DNA of 26,386 nt from an uncultured delta proteobacterium (lineage in GTDB: Bacteria; Desulfobacterota; Syntrophorhabdia; Syntrophorhabdales; Syntrophorhabdaceae). Positions 1 through 8,299 of the stretch are shown here, piece after piece. Location: the NCBI GenBank assembly GCA_903872255.1, contig CAIQJW010000136.1:1-26386 (forward strand), in the 5' to 3' direction. The notes beneath the pieces are model-generated. The model was not told the DNA's origin. It saw nothing but the letters and a program-made list of their open reading frames with translations, and did not search any database. Within the stretch, counting starts at the first letter, position 1; the number at the start of each line of letters is the position of its first letter. A program made the position numbers and the translations under genes.

Positions 1-829
1 GACTGTGGTAGTCGCGGCTTTCGTATGAAGCCGCTAAATTGAGATAGTGTTCTGACTCGTCTTTTTTCCCCCTTTTAAGGGCTCCCCTGGCGTATATATT
101 GCATTTTTTTGCCAGTTCGCCGACCGCTTTTACCGCATAAACAGGGTCGAGCTTTCCGCTGTCGAGTATCCGCGCTATGCTCTCGATCCTGAATCGGTCC
201 ATGCCGTCAAATGCCCTCGATAACTGGTCGGCGTGGCCGCCCTGTTTTATGATGAGCGGTTTTTCGATGAACAGTACCGGATAGCGGGATGTTATCCTGA
301 GCCACATGTCATAATCCTCGCAAACGGGCAGCGATTCATCAAAAAATCCGACATTGTCGAAAATAGTTCGATGGATCAGCGCCGAGGAAGGGCTTACGAT
401 GCAAAGGGGGAGACAATGCTCGAATATCATGCCCGAATATTTGCTGTGCCTTAGCTTCTGATTAAGCCTTTTTCCGTTGCGGAGCCATATCTCATCCGTA
501 TATGACAGAAGCATTCCTGTCTCTTCCATGGCCTTAAGCTGTATCGAAAGCTTCTTCTTCTTCCACAGGTCATCGACATCGAGAAAGGCTACGTATTCCC
601 CCTGTGCAGCATTAAGGCCTGCATTGCGCGCGCTGCTTATTCCGCCATTTTTTTTCCATATATATCGTGCGGGCAACAATGAAGCGTCATCGCACGTATT
701 ATCGGTCGAGCCGTCATCGACAATGATGATCTCCCTGTCCTTATAATCCTGCGAGGCAACCGACCGAAATGCCTCCGGCAGGAAATGCCTCCGGTTAAAA
801 GTTGTGATAATAACGGAGACCTTTGGCAT
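1..829 (-). CDS. Family 2 glycosyltransferase (3' end outside window)
   Basis: Reading on the minus strand from the ATG at 827-829, the frame stays open to base 1, so about 276 residues are visible and the C-terminus lies outside the window. The N-terminus has the GT2 (GT-A fold) pattern: VSVIITTFNR at residues 4-13, the nucleotide-binding VDDGS at 37-41, GGISSARNAG near 62-71 and the metal-binding LDVDD at 83-87. A later CEDYDMWLR-type segment fits the acceptor or base region of these enzymes. Members transfer a sugar from a nucleotide donor to a glycan or lipid acceptor at the cytoplasmic side of the membrane; the substrate cannot be told from sequence. It starts 38 bases after the GH57 gene on the same strand and may be co-transcribed with it. 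Family assignment is firm, specific function unknown. Confidence 0.88.
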   Translation of the reverse strand, partial: MPKVSVIITTFNRRHFLPEAFRSVASQDYKDREIIIVDDGSTDNTCDDASLLPARYIWKKNGGISSARNAGLNAAQGEYVAFLDVDDLWKKKKLSIQLKAMEETGMLLSYTDEIWLRNGKRLNQKLRHSKYSGMIFEHCLPLCIVSPSSALIHRTIFDNVGFFDESLPVCEDYDMWLRITSRYPVLFIEKPLIIKQGGHADQLSRAFDGMDRFRIESIARILDSGKLDPVYAVKAVGELAKKCNIYARGALKRGKKDESEHYLNLAASYESRDYHS

Positions 830-867
830 AGGCCCTTATTTTCCCTCTTTCTCTTGAAATGAGTGGA

Positions 868-2931
868 TCAGGCTTGATCAGCCTTATCGAAACGGATTGT
901 AAGATGTATATTTTTCGCGCCGTCGGCCAGATTGGCCTGCCATACGGGCATGACCATCGTGCTCTGGTAATTGCGCTCAAAACCACTTTCTGACAGGGAA
1001 ACAACCTCAACCGGAAAGGTCCATAGTTCTGCCGGTTCGCTGAATTCTATAAATATATCGATATTCTGGTACGGATCATGAAACTTCACAGTTGAAGACG
1101 CATCGAGAACACCGTGCTCAGTCAGGCCATACAGGCCGTTAGCGGTTTCCATGTACCGGTCGCCCCCGCTTCCCAGAAAACCGAAGTTGAATTCGATCCC
1201 GAAAAGGAACGGGATGCTTGTCTCGCCTGTCAGGCGGTAATCGACCGAGAGCCCCGCACTGCCCTTTACAATGCCGACCTTTTTCTCGATCGCAAGCGGC
1301 AGCACCGTGTCGCCTTGCCGGAAATGGCCGTCCCTTTTCAGGGTCAGGTTCACTGCGCCATTCTTTTTAACAAGTTCGGCACGGTACGGCTCCCGGACAA
1401 AATCGCCAGGTTCGGTATATTCGCACCGGTAGAATCCATCCAGGGTTGCCCCTGTCCCGAGTATGTGATCGACGAGGGATGCCCGTCCGTACCAGTCATA
1501 ATGCAGGTATTTCTCGAGGCCCTCTTCCTTGGCCATCACCATATCATGGATCGTTTTTGTCCCGTCTGCGGCAGGCTGGGCCACCGCTTCCTTCAGCTTC
1601 TCGTGGTATCCTTCATATCTTCTTTTCAGCGTCGCCATTATATTGACCGACGACGGCTTGTAATCGAGCCCGTAAAGGGAACCGCCCTCTTTTAAACGGA
1701 AGGTCGCCTCTATTTCATCGTTCCTTATGACCGCCTCGTCATGGCCGTCGCAGTTGACGTCATCTATGTATCCATCAACAAAAGGTTCTTTTGGATCAAG
1801 GAGCTTCTCTGCCTCGATAAGGTGGTGCCATACCGACCCGCGCAGATGCGGAAGGTAGAGGCCGCCAAATACCCCATGCCAGTAGCTGTCATTGGCCTGT
1901 GCCATATAGATATGCTCTTTCGCGGCGGGATTGCCTTGCGCCAGTTTCGACAGGCGCATCATTTTCTTGTGCATATCGTTGCTTTCGCTATACTTGACAA
2001 GAAAATGCCGATAGTACCCCCCTTTGAAAAATTCCCGGTAAGGGAGGGCGTCATCATGAAGAAGCCTGTCATATTCCCGGGCCCGCTCAGGCGGCAGGCA
2101 CCATTCTTCCATCTCCCTGTACGACTGGCACGCGAGATAGATCCGCCCCTTTGGCGGCGTAGTCTCGATATATTCGCTGAAATGGACCGTCTCGAGCCAT
2201 GATGCGTTATCCGTCAGGTAACGGAAAAATGACTCGAGCCAATGTTCCTTTGCAAAGACATAATCGTACGTCCCGGGCCAGAGTCCGAACTTTTCGCCGT
2301 CGTCACCGAATATTGCAACGTCTGCTCCGGCATCCTTAAGGCCCTTGAAACATTCGTCGACCTTTTCTATGCTCTTGAACGGAATGGCGTACCGGAGTAC
2401 TTCGAGGCCTGGAAAGATGAACATCTTTTCGCCGTTAAATTCAGTGACAAAATACCCGTACAACTCCTCATCCCGTAAACCGATCGATTTGAAATGATTG
2501 TCGTCGATGATCGTGTACTCGATGCCCGCCTTCGCCATGATCTTCGGCAAATGCGGTTCGTAGACGCGTTCGGCGAGCCACATACCCTTCGGCCTAACAC
2601 CGAAGGTCTCCTCCATCAAATCGCGGTGCAGCTCGATCTGCGCTTGCGCGTCGTCTTCGGGCAGAAGAGCAAGGATCGGTTCATACATCCCGCCCGATAC
2701 GATCTCAAGCTGTCCTCTCTTATGCAGTTCTTTCAGGAGGGTGATACAGTCGGGTTTGTGCTTTTTCAGCCAGTTGAAAAGGTAACCCGTAAAATGGATA
2801 TTCAGCTTAACAGCCGGAAAATTTTTCAGAACATTAAAAAAAGGCATGTACGAACGCGTACAGGCCTCTTCCAATATGTAATCCATATTCCCGACCGGCT
2901 GATGATTATGAATACAGATGATCAGCTTCAT
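868..2931 (-). CDS. GH57 4-alpha-glucanotransferase / amylase-type enzyme
   Basis: The 687-residue protein matches the length and layout of the Thermococcus 4-alpha-glucanotransferase group of glycoside hydrolase family 57. GH57 motifs are visible in order: HNHQP (residues 8-12), GGMYEP (80-85), WLAERVYEP (118-126) with the expected nucleophile Glu121, and GDDGEKFG (209-216) carrying the expected catalytic Asp. A beta-rich C-terminal half (about 370-687) corresponds to the DUF1925/DUF1926 region of these enzymes. The family cleaves and re-forms alpha-1,4-glucan bonds in glycogen, starch or maltodextrin in the cytoplasm. There is no signal peptide, so internal glucan turnover is likely. The ATG at 2931 has a GGAG 8 bases upstream and lies 32 bases after tRNA-Asp, so it may be read from the tRNA promoter. 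Amylase activity cannot be excluded. Confidence 0.92.
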   Translation of the reverse strand: MKLIICIHNHQPVGNMDYILEEACTRSYMPFFNVLKNFPAVKLNIHFTGYLFNWLKKHKPDCITLLKELHKRGQLEIVSGGMYEPILALLPEDDAQAQIELHRDLMEETFGVRPKGMWLAERVYEPHLPKIMAKAGIEYTIIDDNHFKSIGLRDEELYGYFVTEFNGEKMFIFPGLEVLRYAIPFKSIEKVDECFKGLKDAGADVAIFGDDGEKFGLWPGTYDYVFAKEHWLESFFRYLTDNASWLETVHFSEYIETTPPKGRIYLACQSYREMEEWCLPPERAREYDRLLHDDALPYREFFKGGYYRHFLVKYSESNDMHKKMMRLSKLAQGNPAAKEHIYMAQANDSYWHGVFGGLYLPHLRGSVWHHLIEAEKLLDPKEPFVDGYIDDVNCDGHDEAVIRNDEIEATFRLKEGGSLYGLDYKPSSVNIMATLKRRYEGYHEKLKEAVAQPAADGTKTIHDMVMAKEEGLEKYLHYDWYGRASLVDHILGTGATLDGFYRCEYTEPGDFVREPYRAELVKKNGAVNLTLKRDGHFRQGDTVLPLAIEKKVGIVKGSAGLSVDYRLTGETSIPFLFGIEFNFGFLGSGGDRYMETANGLYGLTEHGVLDASSTVKFHDPYQNIDIFIEFSEPAELWTFPVEVVSLSESGFERNYQSTMVMPVWQANLADGAKNIHLTIRFDKADQA

Positions 2932-2963
2932 ACCAAGTACTCCAGTGCCAGTCTGGTTGTAAA

Positions 2964-3041
<78 letters not shown>

Positions 3042-3048
3042 GCTTTAA

Positions 3049-3123
3049 TGGTAGGCGGAACAGGTTTTGAACCTGCGACCCTCGGCTTGTAAGGCCGATG
3101 CTCTCCCGCTGAGCTACCCGCCC
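3049..3123 (-). tRNA. tRNA-Val (anticodon TAC)
   Basis: On the minus strand: acceptor GGGCGGG pairing with TCCGCCT (G-T at the first and last pair), TA at positions 8-9, D arm GCTC...GAGC, anticodon stem TCGGC/GCCGA with loop CTTACAA (anticodon TAC), T arm with GGTTCAAAACC, discriminator A and encoded CCA. It lies 7 bases upstream of tRNA-Asp, and the two are probably cut from one transcript. Confidence 0.95.
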
Positions 3124-3133
3124 AATGGGGTTC

Positions 3134-3162
3134 AATATAGCAGGTTCAACGTGAAATGTCAA
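3134..3162 (-). promoter_or_regulatory. Sigma70-type promoter for the tRNA-Val/tRNA-Asp unit
   Basis: On the minus strand TTGACA (3162-3157), a 17-base spacer and TATATT (3139-3134) lie between the clpX stop codon and tRNA-Val. The -10 box ends 10 bases before the tRNA-Val 5' end, as expected for a stable-RNA promoter. It may also feed the GH57 gene downstream. Confidence 0.8.
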
Positions 3163-3166
3163 CCAT

Positions 3167-4420
3167 TCACGCACTTTCGGCTTCTTCCTCATATATAAGG
3201 ATCGGCCTTTCTTGGCTCATGATGACTTCTTCGCTTATAACACATTCTTTTACGTTGGATAAAGCAGGTATCTCGTACATGACGTCCAGCATGACCTTTT
3301 CCATGATGGATCTCAATCCGCGCGCACCGGTTTTCTTCTTCATGGCCTCTTTGGCTATGCCGCGCAGGGACCCTTCGGTAAAGGTGAGCTTCACATTCTC
3401 GAGATCGAATAATTTTTTGTACTGCTTAACAATGGCGTTGCGCGGCCTTTTCAGGATCTCGACAAGGTTTTCCTCGGATAGCTCTTCAAGGGTTGCCGTA
3501 ATGGGCAGACGCCCGATAAATTCAGGTATAAGCCCGTATTTCAAAAGGTCTTCAGGCTGAATGTCGCGGATCAGATCAGAATACATCTTGTCCCTTCCGC
3601 CTTCAACATCGACACCGAAACCGATGCTCTTTTTCCCTATCCTGCTTGCAATAAGCCCTTCGATGCTGTGGAAGGCGCCGCCGCAGATGAACAGGATATT
3701 CGACGTGTCAACCTTTATATAATCCTGCTGGGGATGTTTCCTGCCGCCTTTGGGCGGCACGTTCGCAACCGTACCCTCTATGATCTTGAGGAGGGCCTGT
3801 TGTACGCCTTCGCCCGAGACGTCACGGGTTATGGACGGGCTGTCAGTTTTGCGGGATATCTTATCGATCTCGTCGATATAGACAATGCCGCGCTCAGCCC
3901 TTTCGACGTTGTAATCCGCCGACTGAAGCAGATAAAGGATGATATTCTCGACATCTTCCCCAACGTAACCGGCTTCTGTAAGCGTCGTCGCATCCGCGAT
4001 CGTAAAGGGTACGTGCAATATCTTCGCTAGTGTCTGCGCAAGCAGCGTCTTTCCTGAACCCGTGGGGCCGATCAGAAGTATGTTGCTTTTCTGGATCTCC
4101 ACCTCATCAAACTGTGTTTTTGACTCGATACGTTTATAATGATTGTAGACCGCAACGGAAAGCACTTTTTTGGCATGTTCCTGCCCGATGACAAAATCAT
4201 CGAGAAGCTTGTTTATTTCATGGGGCTTCGGAATGGCTGTCTTGATATAATCAAAACGTTCCTTCTTCGCCTCTTCCTGAATAATCTCGTTGCATAGTTC
4301 AATACACTCATCGCATATATAAACCATCGGTCCGGCAATCAGCTTCTTGACCTCATCCTGGCTCTTTCCGCAAAAAGAACAATTAAGTTTGATGGTCCTG
4401 CCGTTTGTTTTTTTGATCAT
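3167..4420 (-). CDS. clpX: ClpX, ATP-dependent unfoldase of the Clp protease
   Basis: The 417-residue protein is full length for ClpX, the AAA+ ring that unfolds substrates and feeds them into ClpP in the cytoplasm. The N-terminal C4 zinc domain uses Cys14, Cys17, Cys36 and Cys39. Walker A GPTGSGKT is at 118-125, pore loop GYVG at 151-154, Walker B VYIDEID at 180-186 and the ClpP-docking IGF loop at 266-268. The ATG at 4420 is preceded by GAGGT and starts 3 bases after the clpP stop codon, so translation is likely coupled. It is the last gene of tig-clpP-clpX; a lon gene, which often follows in Proteobacteria, is absent and two tRNAs come next. Confidence 0.98.
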   Translation of the reverse strand: MIKKTNGRTIKLNCSFCGKSQDEVKKLIAGPMVYICDECIELCNEIIQEEAKKERFDYIKTAIPKPHEINKLLDDFVIGQEHAKKVLSVAVYNHYKRIESKTQFDEVEIQKSNILLIGPTGSGKTLLAQTLAKILHVPFTIADATTLTEAGYVGEDVENIILYLLQSADYNVERAERGIVYIDEIDKISRKTDSPSITRDVSGEGVQQALLKIIEGTVANVPPKGGRKHPQQDYIKVDTSNILFICGGAFHSIEGLIASRIGKKSIGFGVDVEGGRDKMYSDLIRDIQPEDLLKYGLIPEFIGRLPITATLEELSEENLVEILKRPRNAIVKQYKKLFDLENVKLTFTEGSLRGIAKEAMKKKTGARGLRSIMEKVMLDVMYEIPALSNVKECVISEEVIMSQERPILIYEEEAESA

Positions 4421-4423
4421 TTT

Positions 4424-5008
4424 CTACAACCTCTTTTCAAGGATCTGATCAACAATACCATACTCGATCGCCTGCTCGGCATCCATGAAATAATCGCGCT
4501 CTGTATCCTTTGTGACCTTTTCAATGGGCTGGCCGGTATGTTTGACAAGTATGATGTTGATAGCTTCCCGCATTCTTAAGATTTCCCGTGCCTGAATATC
4601 GATATCACTCGCCTGCCCCTGGACGCCTCCAAGCGGCTGATGTATGAGAATTCGTGAATGAGGCAGGGCAAAACGTTTGCCTTTTTCGCCTCCTGCCAGT
4701 AATACCGCGCCCATGCTTGCCGCCTGGCCGATACATGTTGTCACGACCGGTGCCTTAATATATTGCATCGTATCGTATATGGCAAGCCCGCTCGTTATTA
4801 TGCCGCCGGGGCTATTGATGTAAAGATAGATATCTTTTGAGGGATCCTCCGATTCAAGAAAAAGAAGCTGGGCGATAATAATGTTGGCGACCATATCGTC
4901 GACAACGGTTCCCAGAAAGACTATGCGTTCTTTAAGGAGGCGCGAATAGATATCATATGCCCTCTCGCCCCTTCCATCTTTTTCAATTACTATTGGTACT
5001 AAATTCAT
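4424..5008 (-). CDS. clpP: ClpP, ATP-dependent Clp protease proteolytic subunit
   Basis: This 194-residue serine peptidase (family S14) has normal ClpP length. The catalytic triad is visible as Ser98 in GQAASMGA, His123 in RILIHQP and Asp172 in TERDYFMDA; SPGG (66-69) forms the oxyanion strand. It assembles into a tetradecameric chamber that degrades proteins delivered by ClpX. Its ATG overlaps the trigger factor stop in an ATGA arrangement (5005-5008), giving tight coupling, and clpX follows after 3 bases. Confidence 0.98.
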   Translation of the reverse strand: MNLVPIVIEKDGRGERAYDIYSRLLKERIVFLGTVVDDMVANIIIAQLLFLESEDPSKDIYLYINSPGGIITSGLAIYDTMQYIKAPVVTTCIGQAASMGAVLLAGGEKGKRFALPHSRILIHQPLGGVQGQASDIDIQAREILRMREAINIILVKHTGQPIEKVTKDTERDYFMDAEQAIEYGIVDQILEKRL

Positions 5009-6309
5009 TCATTCTCCTTAGCTTCTCCCTTCTCTTTAACCACTTCTTTAATGACGGCATTCTCAAGCACGTAGTCCACGGCCTTTTCTTCCATGATCTG
5101 GTCTTTTACGCCCGGGATGAGGCCGTACTGCTCATAGATACCTTTGACCTCATTGTATGTTTTATTGGCGTCTTGTGCAATTGTTTTCAGACGCTCTTCG
5201 ACTTCGCTATCCTCTATCTTAAAGCCTTCTTTCTCGGCAATGCGGGCGAGGACGATCTCGACCTTTATCCTTTCCTCGGCCCTCTTGCCAAGGTCATCGT
5301 GCATCCGTTCGGTTATGGACTGCATTTCTTCTTCGGAAAAATTCTGCTGCTGATACCGGGATTGCGCCTCTTCGATCATGCCGTGCACGCGCTTGTCCAG
5401 AAAGCGCTTCGGTACCGGGATATCCATGTCCTTAAGGAGAGCCGTCATTGCCTTATTGGTAAGTTCACGCTTGCGAAAACCTTCCCTTTCCTTGATCAGT
5501 TCTTCCCTTGCACCCTTTTTCATGACCTCCAGGTTCTCATAGCTCATATCCCGGGCAAATTCATCATTGAGTTCGGGGAGGACCTTCCGTTTTAACTCCT
5601 TTGCCGTAATTTTGAAGGTTATCTGTTTCCCGGCAATTTCCTTATCGGGATAATCATCGGGGAACGGGACATCTATGTCCCTTTCTTCGTTTAGCTTCAT
5701 ACCGATTATCGCATTCTCAAATTCCGGCATCAGCATTGCGTTCCCGAGTTCAAGGGGATAATTCTCCGCCGCTATCTGCTTTAATGGTTCTCCATTAAGA
5801 TATCCCTGGTATTTTACGACAATAAAATCGCCTTTATCGGCAGCCGCGTCACCTTCTTTCGCCTCGAAGCTTGCGTGAAAGGCGCGCATGCTCTCGATCC
5901 TGGACTCTACGTCCGCATCAGTCACGACCAAAGGCTCCGCCTCGATCTCGACCCCCTTGTACTCGGGGAGTTCGATCTCGGGAAGAACCTCGCATTCGAG
6001 AGTGTAGCCCTTCTTTTCCCCTTCGAGGAAATCCGCCACAGGCTCCATGATGGGATCTATATTCACCTCTTTCAAGGCCTCCCACATTGTTTCCTGGAGC
6101 ATCCGCTTGCGTGTTTCCTCTTCGATGTACTCCTTGTAATACTGGGTGATGATGGGTTTCGGGACCTTTCCCTGTCTGAAGCCCTTGATTTTCGCATTCT
6201 TTCTGATCTCATCGTAGATTGATTCCCTGATCGAGGCAATATCCTCTTCGGGAATAAGAACTTCAACTTTTTTCGTTACTCTATCAAGCGCTTCAACTTG
6301 AACTTTCAT
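5005..6309 (-). CDS. tig: Trigger factor, ribosome-associated chaperone
   Basis: The 434-residue protein has trigger factor length and architecture: an N-terminal ribosome-binding domain with a GFRQGKVPK-type signature near residue 43, a central FKBP-like prolyl isomerase domain beginning around GDFIVVKYQG, and a long helical, charged C-terminal chaperone domain. It shields nascent chains leaving the ribosome. The ATG at 6309 follows a strong GGAGGTG. It is the first gene of tig-clpP-clpX, with a sigma70-like promoter and a perfect 18-bp palindrome directly upstream. Confidence 0.97.
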   Translation of the reverse strand: MKVQVEALDRVTKKVEVLIPEEDIASIRESIYDEIRKNAKIKGFRQGKVPKPIITQYYKEYIEEETRKRMLQETMWEALKEVNIDPIMEPVADFLEGEKKGYTLECEVLPEIELPEYKGVEIEAEPLVVTDADVESRIESMRAFHASFEAKEGDAAADKGDFIVVKYQGYLNGEPLKQIAAENYPLELGNAMLMPEFENAIIGMKLNEERDIDVPFPDDYPDKEIAGKQITFKITAKELKRKVLPELNDEFARDMSYENLEVMKKGAREELIKEREGFRKRELTNKAMTALLKDMDIPVPKRFLDKRVHGMIEEAQSRYQQQNFSEEEMQSITERMHDDLGKRAEERIKVEIVLARIAEKEGFKIEDSEVEERLKTIAQDANKTYNEVKGIYEQYGLIPGVKDQIMEEKAVDYVLENAVIKEVVKEKGEAKENE

Positions 6310-6327
6310 ACCACCTCCGACATGAAA

Positions 6328-6345
6328 ACGGGACTATAGTCCCGT
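6328..6345 (-). promoter_or_regulatory. Perfect 18-bp palindrome in the tig leader
   Basis: ACGGGACTATAGTCCCGT is fully self-complementary and could form a 7-bp stem with a TATA loop. It starts about 6 bases after the predicted transcription start and ends 18 bases before the tig ATG, just ahead of GGAGGTG. Only four T follow it on the minus strand. It could be a 5'-end mRNA hairpin or a repressor operator. Confidence 0.55.
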
Positions 6346-6357
6346 AAAAACTGGCTT

Positions 6358-6387
6358 ATTATAAACTGAACTTTTCCAAATTAGCAA
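6358..6387 (-). promoter_or_regulatory. Sigma70-type promoter for tig-clpP-clpX
   Basis: On the minus strand TTGCTA (6387-6382), an 18-base spacer and a consensus TATAAT (6363-6358) lie 49 bases upstream of the tig ATG. The predicted start is near 6351, only a few bases before the palindrome. Confidence 0.65.
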
Positions 6388-6420
6388 TAGTAACGGGGAT
6401 AGGTAATAGGCCCTGTTTTT

Positions 6421-7185
6421 TTAAACATGACATATGAGATGTTGCGGATCTACTTCCTGTCGCAGTATCGTAAGCTGATCTGTGGTCGGGGCGGCAGCTT
6501 CCACGGCCGATGACGTATCAAGCTCAAAGCCGGTGTTCTCGATGACTTGGTCTATCGACACTCCCGGAAAATATTCGCTGAGGTACATTTCTTTCGAATC
6601 GTCTTTGAATTTCAGGACACCGAGATTTGTTACAACGGCAGTCGTACCGCCGCGCTCAAGCCCGAGTTTTTTTCTCGAGTCATAACCCTTATACCATCCG
6701 ACGCTTGTCAGGTAATCGAGTTTCTCGACAAATCTTCTTTTCTCATGCTGGATAAAGGTAATAACCTCGGACGCAAAACTTGCGGCATCACAGCTGCCCC
6801 CGCTGCCGGAAAAACGGGTCACCGGCCTGAAATAATCTCCTATTGACGTAGAATTGAGGTTTCCGTATCGGTCTATCTGGGCCGCTCCAAGGAATGCTAT
6901 CGTATGGAACCTGCGATGGCCTGCTATCGAAAAGGCATCGATAAGGCCTGAATTTACCGAAGTCCCGCTCATAACCCTTGGATCGGCTACAGCCATGGGT
7001 ATTTCATTCAAGGACGGATCTATCCCCCCGCTTTCGAAAAATATGACCGCCCCCGGCGCAAAGATCCTTTTGGCGGCTGTTGCTGCAAGTATGGATACTC
7101 CCGTCCCGGCAAATACGATAGCACCGTCCTTTATGAGCCGCCCTGCGGCCAGTGCCATCATCTCATTATCACTGTATTCGAGCAC
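6421..7185 (-). CDS. Family I CoA-transferase, beta (GctB-like) subunit
   Basis: This 254-residue protein resembles the B subunit of glutaconate CoA-transferase. The motif FFESGG places a candidate catalytic glutamate at residue 51, about where family I enzymes form the glutamyl-CoA thioester (Glu54 in the Acidaminococcus enzyme). The two-subunit enzyme would move CoA between acyl-CoA and a free carboxylic acid in the cytoplasm; the acid is not identifiable. The start is GTG at 7185 with AAGGAG overlapping the stop codon of the A subunit, so the two are translationally coupled. Related IpdAB proteins act as ring-cleaving hydrolases, which is an alternative role. Confidence 0.85.
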   Translation of the reverse strand: MLEYSDNEMMALAAGRLIKDGAIVFAGTGVSILAATAAKRIFAPGAVIFFESGGIDPSLNEIPMAVADPRVMSGTSVNSGLIDAFSIAGHRRFHTIAFLGAAQIDRYGNLNSTSIGDYFRPVTRFSGSGGSCDAASFASEVITFIQHEKRRFVEKLDYLTSVGWYKGYDSRKKLGLERGGTTAVVTNLGVLKFKDDSKEMYLSEYFPGVSIDQVIENTGFELDTSSAVEAAAPTTDQLTILRQEVDPQHLICHV

Positions 7186-7197
7186 GTAAAGATCTCC

Positions 7198-8175
7198 TTA
7201 TTTGCGGACAAGCCCCGGCGCGTAACCGATCGACGGGTCTGCCTTTATTGCAAGGATCCTTTCAATTCCAACCTTTTCGAGATACTCTTCCCAGGAACGG
7301 GTCCCGTAGACCCATGCGTCAAGGTACTCTTTGAAGCGCAGATCATCCCCGGCTATTTCGTGGTACATGGTAAGGTGCATCGGGTCGTAATCATAAAAAT
7401 TGAAGCAGGACGTGGGATGGGCACCGTACGGGACCTTTACTATCGCGTCCACGAAAAACGAAGGCAGGCAATTCTGATCGGGGTCTTCCCGGATAAATGA
7501 GCGGGGCACGATCTCCTCGCAGGTAACGATCACTTTGTCCGCCGCCTTGGCCTGCTCCACATCGGCAAATGTCAGGCCCTTGATCCGGACCGTACCGTCC
7601 TCGCCGACATACTGCACATGAATTATCGAAACATCCGGTGTCAGTGCGGGCAACAGGACAACCTCATCGGTATCTTCGCTAAAAGGGTTCTGCATCATCG
7701 CATATTTCCTGGACGCCACCTTCGGCTCGGCCCGCACTTCGGGCGGGAAGCCTTCAAACCTCAGTATGTCCGAGCCGAGGCCAGATTTTGTCGGAATGAA
7801 TGGAATCCCCAGAGCGCCGGCGAGGAAGCGCAAGGACATCTGGAAATTTGAATAATCTTCAAACTGTATCTCTGAACGTTCGACCGCCTTTTTGAACCTC
7901 ACGCATGTCGGCGCGTAGCGGCCGTTCCCTCCGTATGCGATCTCCAGCCTCCTTACGCACCCGGCGCCTATCAGGACATCGAGCGCCTGTCCGTGCGAAT
8001 GGCAAACTATATGGAGGTCCCGTACGCGCTGCCTAACGATCTCATAGGCAAGCGCCATCGGGTTGCGGGTAATTGAAAACCCTCCGATGGCGAGCTGACA
8101 GCCGTCAGGGATGAAACGGGAAACGGCCTGACCGACGGACATGAGCTTGTCGGCAATTTCAGGGCAATTGACCAT
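7198..8175 (-). CDS. Family I CoA-transferase, alpha (GctA-like) subunit
   Basis: The protein has 325 residues from the ATG at 8175, close to the 320 of glutaconate CoA-transferase subunit A. Family signatures include AIGGFSITRNPMAL near residue 28, GNGRYAPTC and the PYGAHPTSC segment late in the protein. A longer frame opens at GTG 8220 (340 residues), but that codon lies in the loop of a strong leader hairpin and has no ribosome site, whereas ATG 8175 has AAAGAGG just upstream and matches where the family begins. It is followed after 12 bases by the B subunit. In an anaerobe of this type it could activate short-chain or aromatic acids; that is inference from context. Confidence 0.86.
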   Translation of the reverse strand: MVNCPEIADKLMSVGQAVSRFIPDGCQLAIGGFSITRNPMALAYEIVRQRVRDLHIVCHSHGQALDVLIGAGCVRRLEIAYGGNGRYAPTCVRFKKAVERSEIQFEDYSNFQMSLRFLAGALGIPFIPTKSGLGSDILRFEGFPPEVRAEPKVASRKYAMMQNPFSEDTDEVVLLPALTPDVSIIHVQYVGEDGTVRIKGLTFADVEQAKAADKVIVTCEEIVPRSFIREDPDQNCLPSFFVDAIVKVPYGAHPTSCFNFYDYDPMHLTMYHEIAGDDLRFKEYLDAWVYGTRSWEEYLEKVGIERILAIKADPSIGYAPGLVRK

Positions 8176-8203
8176 ATGTCCTCTTTCGTGATGCAATCTG
8201 GAA

Positions 8204-8239
8204 ATAGCCGGTCCGGACACGATCTGCCGGGCCGGCTAT
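8204..8239 (-). promoter_or_regulatory. Long 5'-leader hairpin upstream of the CoA-transferase operon
   Basis: Bases 8204-8216 and 8227-8239 are inverted repeats that pair at 12 of 13 positions (ATAGCCGGTCCGG against its near-complement) around a 10-base loop. The hairpin begins at about the predicted +1 and ends about 28 bases before the ATG at 8175. No T-run follows, so it is not a typical terminator; mRNA stabilisation or protein binding is more likely. Confidence 0.55.
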
Positions 8240-8245
8240 CGCATG

Positions 8246-8275
8246 ATAATATCACAAAAAACCGCACAAAGTCAG
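8246..8275 (-). promoter_or_regulatory. Probable promoter of the CoA-transferase operon
   Basis: On the minus strand CTGACT (8275-8270), an 18-base spacer and TATTAT (8251-8246) lie between the LuxR gene stop and the leader hairpin. The -35 box is imperfect. Confidence 0.45.
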
Positions 8276-8299
8276 TTGTATCTTACTTTCGCATTATTT

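Noticed and set aside
1114..1695. Plus-strand ORF of 193 codons within the GH57 gene
   Set aside because: Antisense shadow of a well-supported enzyme; no ribosome site or recognisable domain.
6328..6345. Palindrome as a terminator of the CoA-transferase operon
   Set aside because: It lies downstream of a good promoter and is followed by only four T, so a leader or operator role is more likely; termination is not excluded.
8176..8220. Longer GctA-like protein starting at GTG 8220
   Set aside because: No ribosome site, start codon inside a stable hairpin loop, and extra residues do not match the family; ATG 8175 fits better.
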